From Peptococcaceae bacterium (GTDB lineage Bacteria; Bacillota; Peptococcia; Peptococcales; Peptococcaceae): a stretch of 12,422 nt of DNA. Below, in pieces: positions 6,189 through 12,295 of this stretch (position 1 is its first letter; each line of letters opens with the position of its first letter). Under the pieces are notes generated by a model. That model did not search any database and had not been told where the DNA came from. It worked only from the letters and a program-made list of their open reading frames with translations. Location of the stretch: assembly GCA_900759105.1 (NCBI GenBank), contig CAAETY010000133.1, forward strand, positions 1 through 12,422, given 5' to 3'. Made by a program: the position numbers and the translations under genes.

Positions 6189-8084
6189 TCAGTATCCAAC
6201 AAACAGATATTCTTGAACAGAATTTCTGTGTGTTTTCGCCTCATTTTGATTTCCGAATGAGTATCTATAATCTATTGGAATCACTTCAACATGTTCTTTA
6301 TACTTAGCCATGATTGCCACCATTTCATCCTGTGTAGGCAAACTGTTTGACGAATAAGATACAATCAGGATGCTATTGGCAAATTTCTTAAAGAGTTTAT
6401 CAAACGCATCCGCAGCGCCTTTTCTTGTAGAAAATGGTGTCGGATACGATTTGAATTTTTTCGTTTGCGTATGCTCTTGGATCTCTACGCCTTTCCAATC
6501 TCGTGCCAAGCCTTCTACAAAGTGATAGCGCCGCACATACTCATTATCAGAAAGCGGCGAGTAATACGGCGGATCGATATACACCATGTCTGCATGATCC
6601 ACCCGTAAATCCATTGCATCCCCATTTTTTGAGCTATTTCTTTTGCCGTTATCAAAAACTGCACGATTTACTGCTTCAACCGCCTCTAAAAACTGCTGCG
6701 AAAGAGATTTTTGTAAATCTTTTCTTCCGTCATCGTATCGATGCCCGGTGTACGTAAAAATTCCTCGCGGTCGTTTCTTTGTACACGCTCTGATTAACGC
6801 ACTCATTGCAATAGCATGTTTGTACGGATCACGAATTGAGGCAATATTAGTACGCAATGTATCAATTAGAACATTTTCTTCGTCAGAATAATAAAGTCCC
6901 TCAAAAGTAGTTTCAACAAAATGATCCGACTCCTTTTTCTTTTCTAGTAGCTTCTTTGCCTCGCTCATAGGCAATGTGACATTATTGTTTTCAACCATCG
7001 CTTTGGTAAATGTTGCCGACATTGTCATATAGTCGTTACTAATAACAGCTTTGCCTTGTGTCTTAAACATATAACCCACAATGCCAGATCCAGAAAACAA
7101 GTCTACTACCGTATCAACCTCAAACTGTGAGGCAACGGACCATATTTCAGAGAGTAGTTTACTCTTTGACCCCATAAATCTCGTTGGCGGGTATAGTGAC
7201 ACTTGCTCCGGTAATGGCTTCTGTGCCAATCTAATCAAAGTTTGTTGCTTAGGCGGAACCGTAACAATAACATCCTCACCTTTTCTGGTCTTTCCATTGC
7301 ATGAAATGTGCCTTTTTGTCTGCACCACATCAATGGTAAATGGTGCATACAGTTCATGCACCAACGGATGGTTAGAATTTGTCAAAATGACATAACATCC
7401 CCGTTCATGCAATGTCATAACCATTTTTGCCAGTTCCACATGATCTTCTTCGTAAAACTGTTCTTTTGTATACCGCTTAAAATCGGAATATTCGGATATA
7501 GGCAAATACGGTGGATCTAAAAAAACAAAGTCTCCCGGTTGTGCATAATGTTCCAAGATCAGCAAATAATCTCCGCATAAGATTTCAGCATTTTTCAACA
7601 CTTTTGATGCTGCTCTAAGATTTTCTTCATCACAAATCTTTGGATTCTTATATTTTCCATAAGGCACATTAAATTTGCCTTGCTTATTAACACGGTAAAG
7701 ACCATTAAAGCATGTTCTGTTCAAAAAAATCGTCCGCGCCGCTGCCTCCGCTTTTGGCAAAGTGGTCCATTCCAAACCACGCACCTCATAGAACATTTCA
7801 CTTGTATTTTTATACTGTTGCAAATATTCAATTACTTCTTCAACATTGTTTGCAATTTGTCGATACATGTTGATCAGTTCCGGATTGCTATCTGCAATGA
7901 TAGCGTTCTCAGGCTCAAGAGCAAAAAACATTGCCCCACCACCGAAGAATGGTTCTATATAACGGCCATATGAACGCGGAACTTTAGGAAGCAGATCGCC
8001 TAACATTTGCGTTTTTCCACCGGCCCATTTCAAAACAGGTTTTGCTTTTGGAAGGATTTCTTCTTTAAGTGCTAATTCTGCCAT
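6189..8084 (-). CDS. Fused two-domain N6-adenine DNA methyltransferase (type IIS modification enzyme)
   Basis: 631 residues with two complete Dam-class methyltransferase domains in tandem. Domain 1: KWAGGK (19-24), EPFFGGG (44-50, AdoMet binding) and DPPY (190-193, catalysis). Domain 2: FMGSKSKL (303-310), DLFSGSG (328-334) and DPPY (504-507). Each DPPY tetrad marks exocyclic amino (adenine N6) methylation. Two domains are expected for an asymmetric site, where the two strands have different sequences and need separate modification, as in M.FokI. The ATG at 8084 has a near-perfect AAAGGAGGTG overlapping the stop region of the controller gene, so it should be translated more strongly than the endonuclease downstream. 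Both domains keep all visible key motifs. Confidence 0.94.
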   Translation of the reverse strand: MAELALKEEILPKAKPVLKWAGGKTQMLGDLLPKVPRSYGRYIEPFFGGGAMFFALEPENAIIADSNPELINMYRQIANNVEEVIEYLQQYKNTSEMFYEVRGLEWTTLPKAEAAARTIFLNRTCFNGLYRVNKQGKFNVPYGKYKNPKICDEENLRAASKVLKNAEILCGDYLLILEHYAQPGDFVFLDPPYLPISEYSDFKRYTKEQFYEEDHVELAKMVMTLHERGCYVILTNSNHPLVHELYAPFTIDVVQTKRHISCNGKTRKGEDVIVTVPPKQQTLIRLAQKPLPEQVSLYPPTRFMGSKSKLLSEIWSVASQFEVDTVVDLFSGSGIVGYMFKTQGKAVISNDYMTMSATFTKAMVENNNVTLPMSEAKKLLEKKKESDHFVETTFEGLYYSDEENVLIDTLRTNIASIRDPYKHAIAMSALIRACTKKRPRGIFTYTGHRYDDGRKDLQKSLSQQFLEAVEAVNRAVFDNGKRNSSKNGDAMDLRVDHADMVYIDPPYYSPLSDNEYVRRYHFVEGLARDWKGVEIQEHTQTKKFKSYPTPFSTRKGAADAFDKLFKKFANSILIVSYSSNSLPTQDEMVAIMAKYKEHVEVIPIDYRYSFGNQNEAKTHRNSVQEYLFVGY

Positions 8085-8099
8085 ATACTCACACCTCCT

Positions 8100-8312
8100 T
8101 TACTGCTGCGTCTCAGGAACCAATTCCATAATATCTCCAATGTCACAGTGTAATGCTGTGCATATTTTCACCAGAACATCGGTAGTGACATTTTCATTTT
8201 TCCCAAGTTTTGCCATTGATGCATGGCTAATTCCGGCAGCCATACACAAATCTTTCTTTTTCATATCATGGTCAATTAGCAGTTTCCATAGCTTTTTATA
8301 ACTTACAGCCAT
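8100..8312 (-). CDS. Small XRE-family controller of the R-M operon
   Basis: 70-residue single-domain helix-turn-helix protein of the cro/C1 type (YozG-like). The HTH spans about residues 17-40 (KKKDLCMAAGISHASMAKLG), followed by the usual helices ending in LVPET. The size, and its place as first gene 15 bp before the methyltransferase, fit a controller (C) protein that delays endonuclease expression on entry into a new host. A promoter and two dyads just upstream (8360-8402) could be its autoregulatory targets. The ribosome binding site is modest (AAGGGTG). It could instead be a simple repressor; the controller role is inferred from position. Confidence 0.82.
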   Translation of the reverse strand: MAVSYKKLWKLLIDHDMKKKDLCMAAGISHASMAKLGKNENVTTDVLVKICTALHCDIGDIMELVPETQQ

Positions 8313-8359
8313 TTTACACCCTTATGATTTATACAAAATCTCTCATCTGTGAATTTATT

Positions 8360-8414
8360 TCAGCGATCGCTGATTTTCAGTATATAGTATATCACACTAT
8401 ATCTGTTTCTACAA
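8360..8414 (-). promoter_or_regulatory. R-M operon promoter with two candidate operators
   Basis: Minus-strand TTGTAG (8414-8409), a 17-bp spacer and TATACT (8391-8386) give a plausible sigma-A promoter starting near 8379. ATATAGT (8382-8388) and ACTATAT (8396-8402) form a dyad across the -10. TCAGCGATCGCTGA (8360-8373), a perfect 14-bp palindrome, lies just after the predicted start. Both are candidate binding sites for the controller or another regulator. Confidence 0.6.
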
Positions 8415-8503
8415 TATGACATCCGATTTCTATTTTAGTTTTCATCTTCTCAAAACGCATTCATTTAGACAGTCAATCAAATATAAAATTGCCACAGTAT
8501 GTG

Positions 8504-8722
8504 GGTATGCTACGAGCAAGCACGGCATTTGGTGCACCAAACGCCCACTTGTTAGGGATGTCCCTAAAACCCACCCTTCTTTTCCTTTCAAATTGCTTAT
8601 CAGCAGCCAAACAATTTGCAGCAAAAGGGTCTTAGGGTTCACCCTAACAAGGGCGTTTTGATATTGTGATATCACAATGCCGTGCTTGCTCGTACTGTAC
8701 CGCCTCACTACAGCACAGTACG
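8504..8722. repeat. Nested inverted-repeat structure, possible MITE or single-strand/replication origin
   Basis: TACGAGCAAGCACGGCATT (8511-8529) is exactly inverted at 8676-8694, and pairing continues outward with three mismatches to 8504 and 8701. Inside each arm is a separate palindrome: TTTGGTGCACCAAA (8528-8541) and ATTGTGATATCACAAT (8663-8678). Further in, CTTGTTAGGG pairs with CCCTAACAAG, and each arm has its own TTAGGG-4nt-CCCTAA hairpin. CAAATTG (8589-8595) pairs with CAATTTG (8612-8618) near the apex. A last hairpin, CGTACTGT (8691-8698) with ACAGTACG (8715-8722), competes with the outer stem. Reading frames across it have no recognisable product. It fills most of the 490-bp gap between the controller and repA genes. 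Confidence 0.75.
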
Positions 8723-8750
8723 AAGCCATCTGAAAAAGCATTTTTCCGTC

Positions 8751-8799
8751 AAGAAGGCAAGATGCCCTATTCCTAAAGATAGGGGCATCTTGCCTTCTT
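8751..8799 (-). terminator. Long inverted repeat after the RepA-like gene
   Basis: A 20-bp stem with one bulge (8751-8770 with 8779-8799, core AAGGCAAGATGCC) begins 3 bp after the repA stop on the minus strand. Its position suits a terminator, but neither strand has a strong U run, so it could act as an RNA-stabilising stem or a boundary of the structured region beside it. Confidence 0.6.
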
Positions 8800-8802
8800 C
8801 CT

Positions 8803-9765
8803 TTATGCTTCGGGCAGCGCCCATAGCCACTGTTTACTGATTTTAGTTGAGGTCACACCTAATTCATATCGCGCATTGCGCAAGGTCTTGGGGCGTATCC
8901 CTGCCTGTTGTGCGGCTGCTTCAATCTCTGTTTGCGGCAGCGGGCCGTCCGCCAATACTTCTTTCAGAAAGCTCTGCGCCTCACGCAGCTTATGCCCTCG
9001 GCTGCTGCCGGAGAGCAGTTCATCCACACTGATGTCATACGGCCCTATCCACTGAAAGCCCTGCTCCGGGTCAAGGCGAAAAGCAATCGCCCCGCCCTCT
9101 GGGGCCAGTGAGCTTTTTGCCGGGCAGACAACGCGCAATGTAGGGTCATCCTTGATGCGTCCTACTACCAGCACACTCCTTGCAGCCGCCTGAAAATCAA
9201 TAGAACCCAGCCCGCGATAGCTGGATTTTTCGCCGCTGTTCTTGTTCATATGACCGATCAGGAGAATCGCACAGTTATACCTTTCAGCCAGCTTTGCAAT
9301 TTGGTACATCAGCGGTCTAATTTCATTGGCGCGGTGCATATCCACGTTTGCACCGATGTAGCCTTGAATCGGGTCCAGCACCACCAGCCGTGCGCCGGTT
9401 TGCTCTATTGCCTGTTCCAGCCGGTCATCGTCCAGTGTCAGCACCCTGTCGGAATCATCGATTACCATTACCCTTGCACAATCTGCGCCCGCTGCCACAA
9501 GGCGCGGCTTGATGGTATCGGATAAGCCGTCCTCTGCCGTCTGATAAATGATATTGACAGGCTCCATCGGCAACGCTCCCTCCCACACGGGTTTGCCGGT
9601 TGTCAACGCCGCAATGATTTGCAGCGCCAGTGTAGTTTTACCCTCACCGGGATCTCCCTGCAGGATTGTAATTTTCCCAAGCGGGATAAATGGATACAGG
9701 AGCCACTTCACCTTTTCTATCGGTATTGTGTCCATAGCAATCAGTTTTAGATTATTTTTTTGCAT
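8803..9765 (-). CDS. RepA-like AAA/RecA-fold ATPase (AAA_25)
   Basis: 320-residue RecA-fold ATPase resembling hexameric RepA/DnaB-type helicases of plasmids and integrative elements. Walker A is GDPGEGKT (37-44), Walker B RLVVLDPIQ (126-134), a sensor region ILLIGHMNK (167-175) and the RGLGSIDFQAAARSVL stretch (184-199). A C-terminal winged-helix-like region (about 261-315, LKEVLADGPLPQTEIEAA then IRPKTLRNARYELGV) probably binds DNA. The likely role is replication or unwinding of the excised circle; no origin or primase gene is evident. Start at 9765 has only a weak GTGGG site; Met11 has none better. It follows the excisionase-like gene by 141 bp in the same direction, with a heavily structured leader between them. 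Confidence 0.85.
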   Translation of the reverse strand: MQKNNLKLIAMDTIPIEKVKWLLYPFIPLGKITILQGDPGEGKTTLALQIIAALTTGKPVWEGALPMEPVNIIYQTAEDGLSDTIKPRLVAAGADCARVMVIDDSDRVLTLDDDRLEQAIEQTGARLVVLDPIQGYIGANVDMHRANEIRPLMYQIAKLAERYNCAILLIGHMNKNSGEKSSYRGLGSIDFQAAARSVLVVGRIKDDPTLRVVCPAKSSLAPEGGAIAFRLDPEQGFQWIGPYDISVDELLSGSSRGHKLREAQSFLKEVLADGPLPQTEIEAAAQQAGIRPKTLRNARYELGVTSTKISKQWLWALPEA

Positions 9766-9790
9766 AAGCCCACTTTCTTCTTCAAAAATG

Positions 9791-9844
9791 GCGGCTGCTG
9801 TGGTAGAATATCAGTGGTGCCTGATAGTTACACACAGCAGCCGC
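9791..9844 (-). promoter_or_regulatory. Nested leader hairpin upstream of the RepA-like gene
   Basis: GCGGCTGCTGTG (9791-9802) is exactly inverted at 9833-9844, and inside it TATCAG (9809-9814) pairs with CTGATA (9821-9826). On the minus strand this folds in the repA 5' leader, ending 25 nt before the start codon. It may control translation or transcription of repA. Confidence 0.6.
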
Positions 9845-9901
9845 TGTTGGTACTGTCTTTCATCAGGAGCGTTTACCCCTGCACGGGTAAACGCTCTTTT
9901 T
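9816..9901 (+). ncRNA. Candidate antisense RNA opposite the repA leader
   Basis: A plus-strand promoter-like pair, TTCAAA (9781-9786) and TAGAAT with an extended TGG (9804-9809), has a 17-bp spacer. About 60 nt later a 12-bp stem (9867-9878 with 9885-9896, GAGCGTTTACCC) is followed by TTTTT, a good rightward intrinsic terminator with no plus-strand gene to serve. Together they predict an RNA of about 86 nt complementary to the repA leader. The -35 is weak. Arrangement is like plasmid countertranscript control, but no expression evidence is available. Confidence 0.4.
9867..9901 (+). terminator. Rightward intrinsic terminator between xis-like and repA genes
   Basis: GAGCGTTTACCC (9867-9878) and GGGTAAACGCTC (9885-9896) form a 12-bp perfect stem with a 6-nt loop, followed by TTTTT. 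On the minus strand the stem is followed by CCTGATG, so it should not stop leftward transcription into repA. Confidence 0.8.
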
Positions 9902-9906
9902 GTTGT

Positions 9907-10146
9907 TCAACTTTTTCCCTCGGCATTGAAATAGCCGATTTCTTCCCAAACCTTGCGGTCAGGGCAGTAATAGTTATACTCATTTGATCCGTCCAGCTTG
10001 ATTGCATAGCCAAACTTGAATGCGCCCTGCTGTAAGCCAACTCTTACATACTGCGCGTCCTTGTGCATAGCTTTTGCAATTTCCGTTACAGGCACATTTC
10101 TGCCGGTAAAAGCCGGCATTGCCGTATAGGTCTGCCTCTCAACCAT
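9907..10146 (-). CDS. Small excisionase-like DNA-binding protein
   Basis: 79-residue protein with a winged-helix/HTH look in VPVTEIAKAMHKDAQYVRVGLQ (about 18-39), then AFKFGYAIKLDG and the NYYCPDRKVWEEIGY segment. Proteins of this shape and size sit beside tyrosine integrases in clostridial integrative elements and often act as recombination directionality factors. I recognise the type from context rather than from a diagnostic motif, so a plain DNA-binding accessory protein is the alternative. The ATG has a strong GGGAGGTG site 7 nt upstream. It is first in the leftward unit with repA, driven by a near-consensus promoter covered by the operator dyads, so it should be silent while the XRE repressor is bound. 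Confidence 0.7.
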   Translation of the reverse strand: MVERQTYTAMPAFTGRNVPVTEIAKAMHKDAQYVRVGLQQGAFKFGYAIKLDGSNEYNYYCPDRKVWEEIGYFNAEGKS

Positions 10147-10189
10147 TTCTTACACCTCCCTCTGCTTATGATTGCCTTTCAGCAATTTC

Positions 10190-10218
10190 ATTATACGCAG
10201 CATTATTGCATATGTCAA
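10190..10218 (-). promoter_or_regulatory. Consensus promoter of the xis-like/repA operon
   Basis: On the minus strand TTGACA (10218-10213) is separated by exactly 17 bp from TATAAT (10195-10190). Both hexamers match the sigma-A consensus. A promoter this strong in a silent island implies tight repression, consistent with an operator lying over it. Confidence 0.9.
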
Positions 10219-10246
10219 TATTGTATACGCAAATTATTTGCGTATA
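10192..10246. promoter_or_regulatory. Paired 23-bp operator dyads in the lysogeny-type switch
   Basis: The site at 10224-10246 is a perfect dyad with arms TATACGCAAA and TTTGCGTATA around TTA. A second, less perfect copy at 10192-10214 has TATACGCAGC, ATT and ATTGCATATG. The two starts are 32 bp apart, about three helical turns, so two dimers would sit on the same face. The second site covers the -10 and spacer of the leftward promoter and the perfect site lies upstream of its -35. The XRE protein encoded at 10310 is the obvious ligand. Confidence 0.75.
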
Positions 10247-10261
10247 AATTTTCAAACATGC

Positions 10262-10290
10262 TTGATTTCTTCGCATGTATATGGTAGTAT
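10262..10290 (+). promoter_or_regulatory. Promoter of the XRE repressor gene
   Basis: TTGATT (10262-10267), a 17-bp spacer and TAGTAT (10285-10290) with an extended TGG. It lies 16 bp to the right of the perfect operator. ACATGC (10256-10261) and GCATGT (10273-10278) form a further small dyad over the -35. A purine-rich AGGCGAGGTGAG precedes the start codon. Confidence 0.65.
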
Positions 10291-10309
10291 TAAGGCGAGG
10301 TGAGAAGCC

Positions 10310-10912
10310 ATGAATCTTACAAATGAACAAATCGGGCAGCGAATCAAGGCTGTCCGCTCAGAAAAGAATCTGACACAAACCCAGCTTGCACAGCTTTTAG
10401 GGAAAAGTCTGCGCACCGTGCAAAGCTACGAAAGCGGCGAAAGCCGGATTTTACTGGATACTGTAACCACTATCGCACACGCTTTAGGCGTAACGCCCGC
10501 ATATCTGCTGGGCGTAAGCGAGCCGCAAATCAAGCTGAATACCCTTGCCGATGTGGTTACTGTACTTTATGAGTTAAACAAGAAGCAAGAACTTCACTTC
10601 GACATTGACATTACCCACGAGCGCTGTGATGACGGCAATTTTACCGCTTCACTGAAATTCCGCGCCACAGACCCGGATGCCACTCTGAACGAAACGCTCT
10701 GCTTTTTGCTGGAACAGTTTTCTTTTGAACGCTCTTGGAGCGAGGAGTACTGGCATGACCCCAGCCGTCTTACCGGCTTCACAAATGAAAAAATCGCACA
10801 ATATGCCAACAAACCATTGACCGACAAACCCTTGTACACTGCCGATTTAAGCAAATACGACATGGCAGAATTAAAGAATATGACCAAGAAACAGTTGGAC
10901 AGTCTGAAATAA
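10310..10912 (+). CDS. XRE-family repressor of the island
   Basis: 200-residue two-part regulator. Residues 7-63 form a canonical cro/C1 helix-turn-helix domain (IGQRIKAVRSEKNLTQTQLA, then KSLRTVQSYESGE and TIAHALGVTPAYLLG). The remaining ~130 residues are a separate domain with a beta-rich part (ELHFDIDITHERCDDGNFTA) and no LexA-type Ser/Lys protease motif that I can see, so RecA-triggered self-cleavage is not supported. It is divergent from the excisionase-like gene across the paired operators and precedes the integrase by 66 bp, probably in one transcript. Likely role: represses the leftward excision/replication operon and perhaps its own gene. How it would be relieved is not visible. Confidence 0.88.
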   Translation: MNLTNEQIGQRIKAVRSEKNLTQTQLAQLLGKSLRTVQSYESGESRILLDTVTTIAHALGVTPAYLLGVSEPQIKLNTLADVVTVLYELNKKQELHFDIDITHERCDDGNFTASLKFRATDPDATLNETLCFLLEQFSFERSWSEEYWHDPSRLTGFTNEKIAQYANKPLTDKPLYTADLSKYDMAELKNMTKKQLDSLK

Positions 10913-10978
10913 TGTTGATAAGAGGTCATTCCTCTTTATCATAGAATGTGCCTGAGCGAAAGGAAGTTTGATAATAAC

Positions 10979-12040
10979 ATGAGATTACCCAATGGCTACG
11001 GCAGCGTAGTCAAAATGTCCGGAAAACGCAGAAAACCTTACATGGTACGCAAAACCATCGGCTGGCATTTAGACGAGACCAAAGGCAGGCAGATTCAGGA
11101 TTTTCAGATTATCGGCTATGCCGAAACCCGCGCCGAGGGGCTGAGAATGCTGGCTGAATACAATCAGAATCCCTATGATGTTAATGTTGCTAAAGTCACC
11201 TTTTCCGAGGTCTACGAGCGCTGGTCAAAGTATAAGTATCCCATCATATCCGACTCCAATGCAAAGGGCTACACGGCTTCCTACAAGGTCTGTGGTATCT
11301 TGTATGACAAGCCTTTCCGCGAGATCAAACTCTGTGATTTGCAGCTTGTAGTTGACACCTGTGGCAAAAATTATCCCACACTCAAAAAGTTAAAGGGCTT
11401 ATTCAATCAAGTGTACGAATACGCCATGAAGAACGACATCTGCAACAAAGATTATTCGCAGTATGTTGATCTGACAGGCTACCGTAACAAGAACCCCAAC
11501 AAGCGCGACCGTAACATCTTCAGCAAAGACGAGTTGGCAAGACTTTGGGCGCACGAGGCTAATCCTTACTGCCAAATCATTTTGATGCTGAATTACAATG
11601 CCTGCCGCATCTCGGAATTTCTCGATTTGAAGAAAGAGAATGTCCATCTGAAAGAACAGTACTTTGATGTAGTTGCTGCCAAAACCGAAAACGGCGTCCG
11701 CAAAGTGCCGATTGCCGACAAACTGCTGCCATTCTACGAAGCGTGGTTCGAGCGCTCTCCTTGCGAATATCTGCTCTGCACTACCGAGGGGCAGCACCTT
11801 GACTACTTCAACTACTGCGACACCTATTGGGATCCGCTGATGGAAGAATACGACATGAAGCACACGCCCCACGACACACGCCATACCTGCATTTCCATGA
11901 TGGCCGATGCCGGGGTTGCTCCTACCATTCAAAAGAAGATTGCCGGTCATTCCGGCGCTATGAGCCTGACAGAGCGCGTGTACACCCACTTGGACATTCA
12001 GACACTCATTGATGGCATCAACATGATTTGTCCAGTGTAA
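10979..12040 (+). CDS. int: Tyrosine recombinase/integrase of the island
   Basis: 353-residue phage-type integrase that would join attP to attB and, with the excisionase-like protein, reverse it. An N-terminal arm-binding-like region (MRLPNGYGSVVKMSGKRRKP) precedes a helical core-binding domain (about 72-165). In the catalytic domain R210 (NACRISE), K235 (AAKTENG), H298 and R301 (HDTRHT), H324 (AGHSG) and Y335 (ERVYTH) are all present, so the enzyme should be active. The ATG at 10979 is preferred because the protein then begins with the familiar RLPNGYGSV and has AAAGGAAG about 12 nt upstream; an ATG at 10946 adds 11 residues with no ribosome binding site. The gene ends 236 bp from the right att copy, the usual arrangement. 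Confidence 0.94.
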   Translation: MRLPNGYGSVVKMSGKRRKPYMVRKTIGWHLDETKGRQIQDFQIIGYAETRAEGLRMLAEYNQNPYDVNVAKVTFSEVYERWSKYKYPIISDSNAKGYTASYKVCGILYDKPFREIKLCDLQLVVDTCGKNYPTLKKLKGLFNQVYEYAMKNDICNKDYSQYVDLTGYRNKNPNKRDRNIFSKDELARLWAHEANPYCQIILMLNYNACRISEFLDLKKENVHLKEQYFDVVAAKTENGVRKVPIADKLLPFYEAWFERSPCEYLLCTTEGQHLDYFNYCDTYWDPLMEEYDMKHTPHDTRHTCISMMADAGVAPTIQKKIAGHSGAMSLTERVYTHLDIQTLIDGINMICPV

Positions 12041-12055
12041 GGCTTTCTTTTTTAC

Positions 12056-12100
12056 AAATAAAAAGCAGGAGACATTCTCCTTGCGGAAAACATCTCCTGC
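12056..12100 (-). terminator. Leftward intrinsic terminator between attR and the integrase
   Basis: GCAGGAGA and TCTCCTGC (12065-12072 with 12093-12100) form an 8-bp stem with a 20-nt loop. On the minus strand it is followed by TTTTTATTT. It therefore stops transcription entering from the right side of the island before it runs antisense through the integrase gene. Confidence 0.7.
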
Positions 12101-12276
12101 GATAAGACTTATGGCGCTGTGGAAGTCTGCTGCATATTCGCTTATTGTGTGCTGCTTTTTCAGCAAGCTCCAAAGCGATTTGCTGCATTCCACGGCTTCA
12201 GACGATTCCAACTTTCCGCACACAGTCGTGCAAAAAAGTTGTGAAACGTTCTGAAAAGTTCGCAAGTAGTACTGAT
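12101..12276. other. Non-coding attP right arm
   Basis: No credible gene. The stretch has repeated AAAGTT-like motifs in both orientations (AACTTTCCGCACA near 12210, AAAGTTGTGAAA near 12235, AAAAGTTCGCAA near 12255) that could be integrase arm-type sites. TTCAGCAAGC at 12159-12168 is a 10-bp inverted copy of part of the att core. These roles are inferred from position next to attR. Confidence 0.4.
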
Positions 12277-12295
12277 AATCAGCGCTTGCTGAACT
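12277..12295. repeat. attR candidate, right direct repeat of the island
   Basis: AATCAGCGCTTGCTGAACT, exact and same-orientation copy of 1998-2016. To its right the sequence turns GC-rich (GGGGAGCGCGGCGGGCAGCC), like the chromosome left of attL. The remaining 127 bp of the window hold no recognisable gene and should be the former upstream region of the G5/3D gene. Confidence 0.82.

Larger units (their letters stand above)
1998..12295. mobile_element. Integrative genomic island with type IIS R-M and ATPase cargo
   Basis: About 10.3 kb bounded by 19-bp exact direct repeats. The integrase, repressor, excisionase-like and RepA-like genes cluster at the right end, with defence cargo in the middle and tnpV at the left. 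Base composition changes visibly at the left boundary, from GC-rich to AT-rich. No relaxase, coupling protein, type IV secretion gene or structural phage gene is present. It therefore looks like an integrative element that depends on a helper, or a phage-satellite-like island, rather than a self-transmissible ICE. Boundaries are inferred from the repeat pair. Confidence 0.82.

Noticed and set aside
8511..8694. Integron attC site
   Set aside because: GTTAGGG and CCCTAAC resemble but do not match the R' and R'' consensus, and no integron integrase is present.
8442..8741. Minus-strand open frame of 99 codons over the multi-hairpin region
   Set aside because: It is formed almost wholly by the inverted repeats, has no ribosome binding site and no protein-like motif; the DNA structure explains the sequence better.
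10913..10940. Terminator between the XRE repressor and the integrase
   Set aside because: GATAAGAGG and CCTCTTTATC can pair with one bulge, but no T run follows, so it is probably only a weak intergenic stem.
11399..12265. Minus-strand open frame of 288 codons opposite the integrase
   Set aside because: The integrase carries all catalytic residues on the plus strand; this antisense frame has no family features.
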